A stretch of 22,142 nucleotides of DNA, taken from positions 1 to 22,142 of the forward strand of contig CAXNAA020000350.1 of the NCBI GenBank assembly GCA_964200075.2. Reading direction: 5' to 3'. Under the pieces are notes generated by a model that searched no databases, had not been told where the DNA came from, and was given only the letters and a program-made list of their open reading frames with translations. Every line of letters begins with the position of its first letter. Position 1 is the first letter of the stretch. Below are positions 8,703 to 17,157 of the stretch, piece by piece. This DNA is from Sphacelaria rigidula (taxonomy: Eukaryota; Phaeophyceae; Sphacelariales). A program made the position numbers and the translations under genes.

Positions 8703-9557
8703 CTACAGTTGAAAAATAAGGTAAATGATGCCGATTCGACAGATCGCCCAGCTACCCTGGTGGTGAAAGGGGTGGATACTTGCGTTTACTGTTGTGGAAG
8801 CAGGGGGAAACATTTCGGGTTCTACCCTTGACCCTTTCAGACCTCCGCGGTGCGATCTTTTCTCCGTGTTTTCATGTTGAAACGGTACCGATTTAACCTT
8901 TTTGGGATCGGGCCTCCAGAACGACCAATGAGGCTGGTCAGGAATGACGTGTCGGGCGTCTGCACGAAACAGTGGCGTGTTGCTGAAAAACCGCGTATGT
9001 AAGCGCAGCAGGGTTATGACGAAGACCGAAAGTTTCATGTAGTCTATTTTGAGATGCACAGGTGCAATGGTGTACATCTGATGTAGCAAGCAGTATGGGT
9101 CGCGGTAGAGAGCTTTCAACAGGATGCGGCGACCGGCGGGCCGCCCACCACTTGTGGCTTTGGATAGCACTTTTGTCCCCACCACCTTGCCACACAGCCC
9201 TTTGTGGTCAGGGTGGGCCGCTAGTTCCCCCTTTGTTGCATGCGGCAAATTCTCTTCGAACGGTATCAGTGTTGCGGCACGCATGCATGCAACAGTATAG
9301 TACAGACAGTACAGTACAGTGTAATACGCCTCTCCGACTGAAGCAGCAGCTGCCGCTGCATACTCCCTTGCACGTTCTGGGAAATTCTCAGCTACCGAGA
9401 TCAACTGCCTATATACCGTTTCTTCGTCCTCGCCCACTACATACATGTTAACTGCACACTGCAAGTCATCGGCAGAGGGATAAGCAGAATTCTTTCCGGT
9501 AGCTCCTTTTCTCTTTCCACGGCCCACCTGGGTTAAGTGCCTCGTGAAAATGACCAC
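8703..9557 (-). CDS. longest open frame; candidate exon or decayed gene, unrecognised
   Basis: The minus-strand frame is open for about 290 codons, from a stop at 9579-9581 to a stop at 8703-8705. It has no ATG near its upstream end; a sequence like a 3' splice site (CACTTAACCCAG followed by GTGGGCCG) lies near 9530, so an exon could begin there. The first 80 residues look protein-like: basic GRGKRKGATGKN, then ADDLQCAVNMYVVGEDEETV, then ENFPERAREYAAAAAAS. The rest is less convincing; residues YYTVLYCLYYTV merely translate a TACTGT repeat, and the last part overlaps bases related to 10905-10935. A frame this long is unlikely by chance, but I recognise no family. It may be an exon, a gene fragment or a stop-poor non-coding tract. 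Confidence 0.25.
   Translation of the reverse strand: MVIFTRHLTQVGRGKRKGATGKNSAYPSADDLQCAVNMYVVGEDEETVYRQLISVAENFPERAREYAAAAAASVGEAYYTVLYCLYYTVACMRAATLIPFEENLPHATKGELAAHPDHKGLCGKVVGTKVLSKATSGGRPAGRRILLKALYRDPYCLLHQMYTIAPVHLKIDYMKLSVFVITLLRLHTRFFSNTPLFRADARHVIPDQPHWSFWRPDPKKVKSVPFQHENTEKRSHRGGLKGSRVEPEMFPPASTTVNASIHPFHHQGSWAICRIGIIYLIFQL
9297..9324. repeat. GTACAGTACAGT microsatellite
   Basis: This is an imperfect run of TAGTACAGACAGTACAGTAC type. Similar words recur near 3668, 6420, 15838, 16845, 17325-17395, 18205 and 19645, so they are a general feature of this DNA. Confidence 0.6.
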
Positions 9558-9559
9558 AT

Positions 9560-10387
9560 GATTAGCATGTACACTCCTTCACGGTTTTACCGGTCGACCC
9601 TGTGTTAGTGTAATAAATGCGTTTCAGTATCAAATTGTGGCCCAAGAAACCCACCGCAAAACTCGGGAACGCTGTACTGAGTGCAAGTAATATAATATAA
9701 CCAAGTTTCGACCGCCCTGAGACGATTCCTTTTGTGTTCTATTTTATATATTCATTTTTATCAAGCACACCCATTTTGTTGACCGCGTCAACATCGATGT
9801 AGCGGAGATGGGTGGGGCCTCTTTTTCTTTTCATAGCGAGTATTTCAGTTTTGGTCTGTCTGGGGTACATCTGCACTTGGAAACCTGGGAAGGCTCATCT
9901 GGGCCAGGGATAGGGCCCCCACACGACCTTTGCAGTGGCATTACACTCGCCAACAATCCCCGCGCTAATAGTTCGAGTCTGGTCGATAAATTTCGACTCG
10001 CCGTGATTGGGCAGGTCGCTCGAAAACTTATTTTTAAAATATTTCACTAACAAAGGGTCAACCCTGTGCTAGTGGGGGTCGGTCCCAAAAGGGTTGAGCA
10101 GTTAGATGCTGAAATTTCGCACAAATGTGCTACGGATAATTACGCAACTTTAGATGAACAAGGTATTTTCTGTTATCGTTTCACGGGGGTCCGACTGGAT
10201 CGAAGTTTCCCCGAAAAAACTGGGACCCCCGAAAAACGGTTAAATAAATCAGAAAGTAAAAAAAAAAACGGACCTTCGGGAGTTGTGTAATGAACCATAG
10301 TACATTTGTGCAAAAGTTCAGCGTCCAACTCCTTGAAACGGCGTGAAGTTTTACCGATGAGTGTTTTGGGGTATTTTCTGTGAACCA
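9560..10387. other. no gene; short direct repeats and one tRNA-like stretch
   Basis: GGTCGACCCTGTGTTAGTG (9592-9610) and GGTCAACCCTGTGCTAGTG (10056-10074) match at 17 of 19 positions in direct orientation, 464 bases apart. GGTCGGTCCCAAAAGGGTTGA (about 10079) recurs as GTCCGGTCCCAAAAGGGTTGA near 12505. Between the direct repeats the DNA is AT-rich near 9690-9780, and no gene is recognised. Confidence 0.45.
9925..9990 (+). repeat. weak tRNA-like segment
   Basis: TTTGCAGTGGC near 9930 resembles an A box and AGTTCGAGTCT (9970-9980) a B box, about 40 bases apart as in a tRNA head. Stem pairing is poor, so this is not an intact tRNA. It could be a decayed SINE head or a chance match. Confidence 0.22.
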
Positions 10388-10457
10388 GCCTGTACCTTCT
10401 CGTATTTTGCTCAACAATGGTACGATAAATGACCAGCTGTGCGAAAACAGCACTTCC
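10388..10457 (+). repeat. repeat X, copy 1
   Basis: Shared words with the inverted copy at 12950-13025 are ACCTTCTCGTATTTTGCTCA, AATGGTACGATAAATGACCAG and TGCGAAAACAGCA. A third, truncated copy lies at the window end (22100-22142). Copy 1 abuts the 2.33-kb element starting at 10464. Confidence 0.6.
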
Positions 10458-10463
10458 CCATTG

Positions 10464-10695
10464 TAGGCCAAAATCCGGCCAGGTATACCTGGTCTAGAAA
10501 TTTCTTTTCAATCGTACCTTATCTGGGCCACCAGTCGGCCCAAAAAGTACGTGTCTTGGACCATCACTTCCCACATTGTCTTTGATGCGGCACACTGCGC
10601 GCCAGGAAATCTACGGCGCCAACTCAAAACATGGCTCCCACACATTCGGCTCTTTTCCCGCCCATTCGCCGTTCACGAACGTCACAAAGACCACA
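10464..10695 (+). repeat. left terminal inverted repeat of the 2.33-kb element
   Basis: This arm pairs with 12561-12793. It carries the 10-bp palindrome AGGTATACCT at 10481-10490, also present at 12767-12776 in the other arm and at 22102-22111 at the window end. Confidence 0.78.
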
Positions 10696-11120
10696 CCGCT
10701 GTCTCCCGGAAATGGCTCTGGAGTCTCTCCGCATCGATACAAGAACTGGACTCACAACTCACAACGCGTCGGTCTTTTGCGATCGCGAAGTGTTACTAAA
10801 TGTAGCATCGTGCCGTTACGGTCTGGGGCTGGTGTCATGTTTCGTAAGCCCCTGACCCGTGAGGGGATTAGTCCATCTGGATAATACTTTTTTCGAGTGA
10901 AAGTGATGCCGATTGAACAGATGGCCGATTCTGAACGGTTAACCCTTTTAGGGCCCTCTTCACCCACAATTGTGTGTCAGCGGCAGGTGTCCATTTGTGT
11001 TGTTTTGGAGAAGTGATTGCCCCCACAACGACCAGTGCTGAGTCTTGTCGACAAGCAGTTCCGTCCAGATCGGAGCTCAGGTACAAAAATGCGGCGGTTC
11101 TGGAAGTGGCCGTTAGGCTG

Positions 11121-11772
11121 GATGTTATGGCAAACAGATTTTTGGCCCGTGGATTGTTCACTTTTGGGACGTTTGACCCACCTTTTGACCCCCAAACAGG
11201 GAAAACCGCCAACACACACCTCGGACACTTTGCATCACCCTAGTCTGCTTTTCAGATTCGCTTGGCTCCGAGGTTTCGAGATTGGCCGCTGAACAAAGAA
11301 TCGTGGGCAAAACTCTGTGCTTGTCGATCCCCGCCAGGTGGCCTCACTTTTGGGACGTTCGAGCGACTTTTTCACCCCCAAACAGGGAAAATCGCCAGCA
11401 CACGTCTTGGACATTTTGTATCACCCCACAGAGGGGAGCCTGGCCCACTTTTCAGATTCACTTGGCTCCAGGGTCTCGAGAGCGGCCACTGAACACTGAT
11501 CCGTGTGCAACAAAATTTGCGGCCATCTTCACAGATTATTGGGCAAATTGGCGGGGGTCGGCAAGCGCAGATTTTTGCACACATTTTTTTGGTCAGCGGC
11601 CAATCTCGAGCCTCGGAGCCAAGCGAATCTGAAAAGCAGACTAGGCTCCTCTCTGTGGGTTGATGCAAAGTGTCCGAGACGTGTGTTGGCGATTCTCCCT
11701 GTTTGGTCAAAAAGTGGGCAAAACGTTCCAAAAGTGAACAATCCGTGGGCCAAAAATCTGTTTGACATAACA
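11121..11772. repeat. inner palindrome of the 2.33-kb element
   Basis: The arms at 11121-11343 and 11548-11772 are inverted copies. They share GATGTTATGGCAAACAGATT, AGATTCGCTTGGCTCCGAGG and ATTGGCCGCTGA. Within them a unit of about 140 bases occurs three times: A at 11159-11294 (+), B at 11345-11494 (+, tandem to A) and C at 11592-11736 (-). Each contains CTTTTGGGACGTT-like, CAAACAGGGAAAA-like and GATTCGCTTGGCTCC-like words. This suggests an older element with its own tandem duplication nested in the larger one. The frames through it are translations of the repeat and not genes. Confidence 0.72.
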
Positions 11773-12272
11773 TTCGGTCTTAGTCCAATATCTCTGTACT
11801 GCTGCGGACAAGACGCAACGAGGTAGCAAAGTGCCGAGACACCGAGCCACGAAAACCCACGCATAGACACCCACCACTCACGCGAATTAGCTCAAGCGCT
11901 AGCTCTTAAATCATCTACGCACGGCAGTCCTTGTTCGACGGAAATCCGTACAGTATTGGGTGAGAGGCGGTCGCGTGCGTGTCAAATAGCAACCGAAAAC
12001 GTGCCGTTACTGAATGTTTGTGAGCGTGTGCTGTCTTCCCGTCTCACGCAAATCATCATTTCTCATTGAATGCTGAACCGATTTGAGCAAGGTCACGCAC
12101 AGGATGCTCAGCTGATGAGCAGCAATGAGTGGCGCGGCGTGTTTTGGTTTGCGAGGGCAATGCGATCCTCAGGTTCACGTTTGATTATGTTGACTTGTCT
12201 GTCATGCCTTCGGTCATGCCCCTGTCAACGGGACGTTTTACGTTCCCGTTCGAGGTGGCATAAAATCGCTTT

Positions 12273-12324
12273 TGCAACAGTGATTTCAGGAAGTGTTTTT
12301 TTACTTCCTAAAATCACTTGTGCA
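12273..12324. repeat. hairpin with AAGTGAT words
   Basis: AGTGATTTCAGGAAGT (12279-12294) pairs with ACTTCCTAAAATCACT (12303-12318) at 15 of 16 positions around an 8-base T-rich loop. Weaker pairing extends to about 22 bases per arm. AAGTGAT recurs at 12326, 12397 and 12411, with ATCACTT at 12420. It lies inside the 2.33-kb element. Confidence 0.65.
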
Positions 12325-12560
12325 GAAGTGATTTTTGGCACTTTTTTTCTCGGAAGGGGTGGTATCGCAGCAACCAATCATTGGTCGTTTTTCACAAAAG
12401 TGATGTATTAAAAAGTGATGATCACTTCTGATGAGACCCCGCCTAACAAGACACGATTGTGGGAGAAGAGTGGGGAAAAGTACTACAAACATGCTATTGT
12501 GGGGAGTCCGGTCCCAAAAGGGTTGATGGTTTTGGTGTTATGAAGGCATAGCTCGTACCA

Positions 12561-12793
12561 TGTGGTCGTTGTGGCGTTCGTGACCGGCGAATGGGCGGGA
12601 AAAGAGCCGAATGTGTGGGAGCCATGGTTGGAGTTGGCGCCGTGGATTCCCTCGCGCGCAGTGTGCCGCATCAAATACAGCATGGGGAGCGATGGCCCAA
12701 GACACGTAATTTTTTGGCCGACTGGTGGCTCAGATAAGGTACAATTGAAATATAAATTTCTAGATCAGGTATACCTGGCCGAATTTTGGCCTA
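12561..12793 (-). repeat. right terminal inverted repeat of the 2.33-kb element
   Basis: This is the reverse-complement partner of 10464-10695, including GGCGAATGGGCGGGAAAAGA and GCGCAGTGTGCCGCATC. It ends with GGCCAAAATTCGG read backwards, mirroring the left end. Confidence 0.78.
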
Positions 12794-12949
12794 GAAAAGG
12801 GGCGTGGTTTCTCGAGGCGAGAAGTCCTGCTGCGCATGGCCATTTCTCGCGAATCACGTGATTTATTTATTTTTTTCGATGTCCGGGTGCCGAGGAGCCC
12901 CCTGGTTGCTGTGCGTCAAAAATTCGGAGCGAAATCGGTCGGGATTGTG

Positions 12950-13025
12950 TGTATTGCTGTTTTCGCATTTCTAGTCATTTTTCGTACCATTCTTGGGTAA
13001 AAAACGATTAGGTGTACCTGTTGCA
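12950..13025 (-). repeat. repeat X, copy 2 (inverted)
   Basis: The reverse complement reads ACACCTAATCGTTTTTTACC, then AAGAATGGTACGAAAAATGAC, then TGCGAAAACAGCA. It matches copy 1 at 10388-10457 and the window-end copy. Confidence 0.6.
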
Positions 13026-13047
13026 GGCCATTGCCCTTTTTTATCGT

Positions 13048-13151
13048 GAGTTGTTCACGATTTAGCTCCGAAAAGTCTACTAAAATCCTCAGTCACCAAT
13101 AACTCACGGGAAAGAAAAAAATGTATGGGGAGGGATGATGGGGTCTTCGCA
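13048..13151 (+). repeat. direct repeat D, copy 1
   Basis: This matches 14069-14170 in the same orientation over about 103 bases. Shared words are GAGTTGT, CCGAAAA, TCACCAATAACTCACGGGAA (TCGCCAATCACTCACGAGGGAA in copy 2), GGAAAGAAAAAA and TCTTCGCAC/GCTTCGCAC. It could be the boundary repeat of an inserted unit of about 1 kb. Confidence 0.6.
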
Positions 13152-13234
13152 CTTACATCATGCCAGTCTTATGCCAAAAAAAAAAAATCAAGTCAACTGC
13201 CAAGATTCCCGCATACTAAAGTCATACGCACCTC

Positions 13235-13873
13235 GTGTATCTTTCGTTGCTTCAACAGGGTTCAGTATTTTATTTTCAGTACAAAGCAAGGGTTATTTTG
13301 CTCGTGGATTTCTCCGCCGCGTCTGTTGTAACCAGCCTGAAACTTGGCACAGGGGTAGACCACAACACAGACAGCATATTCCCGGAGCGGCGGCACGTTT
13401 TACGTGGTGCGCTAGTAGCACGAAGCAAAATACAGATTTTGGGCAATGTCATCGATACGCCCTCAAAACGCAGTCCCTTCGGCCCAGACTGCGTGAGACG
13501 TCAGTGGATGCATATATTGACACGCAAATACGCTCTCTTCCTGCTGGGTGGCTCCTGCCCCGGCAGACGAACACATCTATCCGTATTGCGCACACTCTGG
13601 ATGATGTCATACTACGCGGTACTTATCTTGGTATCGCCTGTAGAGGTGCTCACTTCAGGAGACACGGCCGTGCAAGCGCTGTTAGTGCTTTTACGTGCTG
13701 CAACTTCGACCACATGTCGTGTAGACTACAGACAACAACCCCATCTTGCTGAATCTGGGGTTGCGCGGCGTGTGCGTGCGTATTGGGGCGAAAAGATGTC
13801 GGATTCTGTTCCGATTCTCTTCTTTTCTTTTTTCGGCGTAAGACTGATGCACTCTGTGTCAAAAATTCATTAA
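13235..13873 (+). CDS. candidate open frame between direct repeats, unrecognised
   Basis: The frame is open for 212 codons, overlapped in a second plus-strand frame by 205 codons (13135-13752). Neither begins with a well-placed ATG that I can defend, and neither shows a motif I recognise; the 212-codon version has a hydrophobic patch around WMMSYYAVLILV. The region lies between the two copies of direct repeat D, so it may be the inside of a decayed mobile unit. Two long overlapping frames mean the stretch is poor in stops, which weakens the case for either. Confidence 0.15.
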   Translation: MYLSLLQQGSVFYFQYKARVILLVDFSAASVVTSLKLGTGVDHNTDSIFPERRHVLRGALVARSKIQILGNVIDTPSKRSPFGPDCVRRQWMHILTRKYALFLLGGSCPGRRTHLSVLRTLWMMSYYAVLILVSPVEVLTSGDTAVQALLVLLRAATSTTCRVDYRQQPHLAESGVARRVRAYWGEKMSDSVPILFFSFFGVRLMHSVSKIH

Positions 13874-14068
13874 AAACAACCTGAAATTGAGCAGTACAAT
13901 CGCATGTTTGTGTCGAAGACCAGTTTCTATGTGGAGACGGACCATCCGCGAAAAAAATAAACGCGGTTATGCTGTTCAGTTTCAAGGCGTTTTCCGCGAA
14001 ATTTTGACACGATTTCCACGAGGTATGTCGTACAGGCCCTACTGTCCCCCCTTGACGTTTTTTTCAAT

Positions 14069-14170
14069 GAGTTGTCGATGATTTTGTACCGAAAAATGTT
14101 CCGAAATTTCGATCGCCAATCACTCACGAGGGAAAGGAAAAAATGAAGGGGAAACGATAGGGGCTTCGCA
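14069..14170 (+). repeat. direct repeat D, copy 2
   Basis: Second copy of 13048-13151, 1021 bases downstream. Next to it a smaller direct pair occurs: CTGAAATTGAGCAGTACAAT at 13881 and CTCAAAATTCAGCTGCACAA at 14212, each followed by CGC and a T-rich stretch. Confidence 0.6.
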
Positions 14171-14942
14171 CATAACCTATCTACATCGCGTCATGATTTC
14201 ATGGTGAACGACTCAAAATTCAGCTGCACAATCGCGCTTTTCCGCTGAGAACCGGTTGAGTTGCTTTGCTGCAGGGTTGCGGTGGTAGCTGCTGGAAATA
14301 AGTGTTGTGGGGTTTGCATGGTTCGATATGTGAACGGCGGGTGATATCTGGCGTGGTGGTCTACTGCAAGATTGCAAAAGTCCCAAAAGTACGCTGGAGG
14401 CAGTGCGGACACAAGTGTCGTCCAGATGCTTGTTTTTAGAGTACAGCAACCTCAGCCGGAACTTCGAGGTTCTCTACAAGCTTTTTCACCCACTGCCCTC
14501 ACCAGTTCGCACACCACCACCAGACGCCTTGGCGCACTGGAGGCCTCGTCTGCGTGCCATCTCAGACACTGCGAGCCAAAGTACGACATGCATTTTTGTA
14601 CAACCACAACTTACGCAGCACCATCACTTTGCGGCCGCGGCACAAGCGGCTGTTACTGAAAATACGATTTCAGCCGTTTTTTTGTCCTAATTCCGCCGCA
14701 CATGTCAAATCAACTCTCTACACTTCGCGGCAGACTACAGTTTGGTATTTCCTTTGATGGGAACTTGTCGGATAGCAGCGCTACTTGAATTGAAAGACAG
14801 GCGCTGATTTGCAGATCACCACGATGTGTCATAGTACCTCGTGATATATCGTCAGCTACAACTGGCTGGAGGAAAGTCCGTTTCTTCGGCGGCCCAACCT
14901 GTACGGGCTTTTACTAGATTTCATCAAACCCCGTTTACTCTG
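14171..14942. other. no supported gene
   Basis: Apart from the small direct repeat at 14212-14256, nothing is recognised. Two overlapping plus-strand frames of 95 codons at 14372-14690 are within chance expectation. Confidence 0.45.
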
Positions 14943-15262
14943 AGGGCTGTTCACCAAGTGGTCGGGAACTTTGGTTGATACTACAAATGAGGTGTCGCCA
15001 ACCGTGACCCTGAACCCAACCCTAACCCCGAGGGTTAGGGATAGGCTTTGAGGTCTGCCAACGCACACTTTGCCTAGGACACCTTATGCACCCCCCGTGC
15101 CCGAGGGTTCTCTCGTGTTAGGCTCAGGGTTAGGGTTGTTAGCGTTGTGGTTGGCGGCACCTCATTTGTAGTACTAACCATTGTTTCCGACCATTTGGCA
15201 ACCAGCCCTCTTCTCCAATCAAGCAACAACCATTATTCCCGACCACTTGTTCACATTGGATG
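14943..15262 (-). repeat. telomere-word repeat TW, copy 2, as an inverted pair
   Basis: The left arm 14943-15024 (CACCAAGTGGTCGGGAACTT, then ACTACAAATGAGGTGTCGCC) is inverted at about 15124-15210 (GGCGGCACCTCATTTGTAGT, then CGACCATTTGG). The core TGCCAACGCACACTTTGCC at 15056-15074 is the minus-strand form of the core at 8494. Between the arms, CCCTAACCC (15020-15028) and GGGTTAGGG (15032-15040) face each other across CGA, a perfect mini-palindrome of telomere words. A second TTAGGG-type run (CAGGGTTAGGGTTGTTAG) lies at about 15125-15142. No coding frame is seen. Confidence 0.65.
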
Positions 15263-15420
15263 CAGAGGAGCGTTGTTCATGAACAGTCACGGTTCTAGTG
15301 TAAACAGAGTAGGTTTCGAGGGTTGTCGACGAGCTTTTCCTGCCGGGTCGCGAAACGGGGGAATATCGTAGTAAAATATGGATGATAGAATAATATGGAT
15401 GATGGATGGTTTCTATAACA

Positions 15421-15463
15421 ACACGTGTGTGCGTGTGCGTGTGCGTGTGCGTGTGCGCGCGCG
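15421..15463. repeat. (GTGTGC)n microsatellite
   Basis: A run of GTGCGTGTGC units ends in GCGCGCGCGC and abuts the end of SINE copy 2. Read in the SINE orientation it is a (GCACAC)n tail directly after the element, a common position for SINE tails. Confidence 0.8.
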
Positions 15464-15657
15464 CCATCTATTCTGGACGCCAGTCTACACCATTCGGTAT
15501 ATGTGGGCGCATCAGCCGGGATCACACAGGAGGAACGCGAACACAGGAGTTTCTTAATATTTCTTAATAAAAAATCCCAGATCATGACCGCACCGAGATT
15601 TGAACCCACGACCATACCGTCAGCAGGTTTCGAGGTTACCACCTGAGCCACCGGGGC
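15464..15657 (-). mobile_element. tRNA-derived SINE, copy 2
   Basis: Minus-strand copy of the element at 1217-1555. The tRNA-like head is at 15590-15657: acceptor GCCCCGG against TCGGTGC, with six of seven pairs and the same third-pair mismatch as copy 1. The A box TGGCTCAGGTGG is at 15639-15650 and the B box GGGTTCAAATC at 15597-15607, closer to consensus than copy 1. The body begins TGGGATTTTTTATT and ends with GGTGTAGACTGGCGTCCAGA, as in copy 1, then passes into the (GCACAC)n tail. About 140 body bases of copy 1 are absent. Its spurious translation (VAQVVTSKPADGMVVGSNLG) has the look of frames read through tRNA heads and is not a protein. Confidence 0.82.
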
Positions 15658-16070
15658 GACGGGGTATAGTTGTAGAATTATGTACAAACTGAGTGTTTTC
15701 GGAACAAAAATACAGGCACGGAAGTACGAGTCCGAGCAACTCATAATGGGGAAACTGAAAGCTGAACGGAACCAGGAGTTGGGAGGTTGGCCAATATCTG
15801 ACGGAAAACCAGCGGGGTACGCATCGTTTGTGTTCTGTACTGTGTACTATAGTGGACCACTGTCCTGCGCTGGAGGCGCAAGAGTACGTTTTAGAGACAG
15901 TGACTTGCAGTACCTGTCCTGCATCACCCCAATCGAATGCCCCTCAACCACGATTTTGTTGAGATCTGCTTATGGAAAGAAATCGAGGGCCTTCCCATAA
16001 AAACGCAAATATCGGCGGCGCTGCCACGGCATACTAAAAAAAGTGAGCGTTATATACGTACCACCGGGGG
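15658..16070. other. no supported gene
   Basis: A plus-strand ATG frame of 106 codons (15680-16000) is open, but it has no motif and is near chance length. GTACTG-type words occur at 15835-15850. Nothing else is recognised. Confidence 0.4.
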
Positions 16071-16568
16071 GTGTTACACACCGTCACACACTACATGACC
16101 GTCCCGTGCTGTCTCTTGTATCTCACCTTGACTCTATGCCACTCGCCCCAATCTCTCCACGGAAGCATTCGCGGGATACATACGCTAGCGTCCGTATTCG
16201 ATGAGCAAGCCATGTCGTCTTTGCCCCGCTCTCCAGCTGATGACGACGCCTCCGCTACACTGTAGACCACAAGTGTTGCGCCTGATTTAGTAGTGAATCC
16301 TGTTCTTCACTGCCTCCCGAAGAACAAGGCGCGGCGACTGGCGGCGAAGTTAAAAAAAATGGATGCACCATATAACCACAATGATAATGACAAACTGCTG
16401 TGGAATTGCTCCAAAAATGATCTCCTCAACGAAGTCTTGTTCAAGTCTACAAATACAAACCACAGACCACAAACCAGCGATGGATCCGTGCCGCAAAGAA
16501 CAGACTGGGGACTGTCACAATTTTTCAAGGTGAAACGTCATTTTCCAGCCGCCCAAGAAAACATTTAG
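16071..16568 (+). pseudogene. candidate reading frame interrupted by one TAG, unrecognised
   Basis: One plus-strand frame is open from 16071 to a stop at 16566-16568 except for a single TAG at 16263-16265. An ATG at 16212 begins MSSLPRSPADDDASATL just before that stop. The part after it is hydrophilic and protein-like (PKNKARRLAAKLKK, then NDNDKLLWNCSKNDLLNEVL, then TDWGLSQFFKVKRHF). I do not recognise a family. Explanations are a decayed gene or element with a nonsense mutation, two exons with the stop in an unseen intron, or chance. Confidence 0.22.
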
Positions 16569-16569
16569 C

Positions 16570-16951
16570 AAAATCACTGATCGGACTTGGATCAAAGAAT
16601 GAAGCGCGATCGAAGTGCATCAAAGCCACAAAATATACGCTGATCTGTCAACCGATTTTTTCTGTTCCTCGTTACATTTTTCCGGGGCTTGTCGGTTCAG
16701 TCTCGCCTGATATCCTATGCCATGTACGAAGTATCCTTGAACCCTACGGTGAGGACGTTGTAGTACGACAGACAGTGCCAATAACACCGCCGTGAAATAC
16801 GATGGAGCTTGAATGGAGCCTGCCTTCCGACCCGACAAATGCTGTACTTCGTACAAGTACTGTACTGTTGTACTACTGTTGCCCTGACCACAGTTCGAGC
16901 CATCGGGTCTGCATCGTGACCAGCGGGACTGTCTGCCTACCTGCTCATGTT
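16570..16951. other. no supported gene; GTACTGTAC cluster
   Basis: CTTCGTACAAGTACTGTACT (about 16848-16867) is part of a short GTAC-rich cluster. A 142-codon minus frame (16620-17048) overlaps the TW repeat and shows no motif. Nothing else is recognised. Confidence 0.4.
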
Positions 16952-17110
16952 GAACCAACGCCAACACTAACCCCACCCGTGACCCCGACTCTGACCAAGC
17001 CGTTCGAGAACCCTCGTGCAATGGGGGTTCAAATGTTGCTCTAGGCAAAGTGTGCGTTCGTAGACTTCAGATCGGCGCCTGCAACGCCGATGTGGACAAG
17101 AACACGTTGT
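16952..17110 (+). repeat. telomere-word repeat TW, copy 3
   Basis: Degenerate CCAACACTAACCCCACC-type words (16960-17005) are followed by GAGAACCCTCGTGCAATGGG and the core GGCAAAGTGTGCGTTCGTAG at 17044-17063, then AACACGTTGTGG. These match copy 1 in the same order. The outer TIR-like ends are not clear here, so the copy is partial. Confidence 0.55.
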
Positions 17111-17157
17111 GGCAAACTTGACGGCTCGATTAGTAGTCAGCTAACAGCAATGATAGG

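Larger units (their letters stand above)
10464..12793. mobile_element. 2.33-kb element with ~232-bp terminal inverted repeats
   Basis: The left TIR 10464-10695 and right TIR 12561-12793 are inverted copies that read together almost without indels. Shared pieces are TAGGCCAAAATCCGGCCAGG, GGTATACCTGGTCTAGAAAT, GATGCGGCACACTGCGCGC and CTCTTTTCCCGCCCATTCGC. The ends are 5'-TAGGCC and GGCCTA-3', so a TA target duplication is possible but unproven. The interior has no convincing transposase frame; it holds an inner 652-bp palindrome, its repeated units and a hairpin near 12273. Repeat X lies just outside both ends in opposite orientation. This is best read as a large non-autonomous foldback or TIR element, or two insertions facing each other. 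Confidence 0.75.

Noticed and set aside
10974-11870. Many overlapping frames of 70-133 codons on both strands
   Set aside because: They are translations of the three 140-base units of the inner palindrome. The similar peptides on both strands come from the inverted repeat.
15295-15744. 149-codon minus-strand frame with an Ala-His repeat
   Set aside because: The Ala-His run translates the (GTGTGC)n tract and the rest translates SINE copy 2. It is a repeat artefact.
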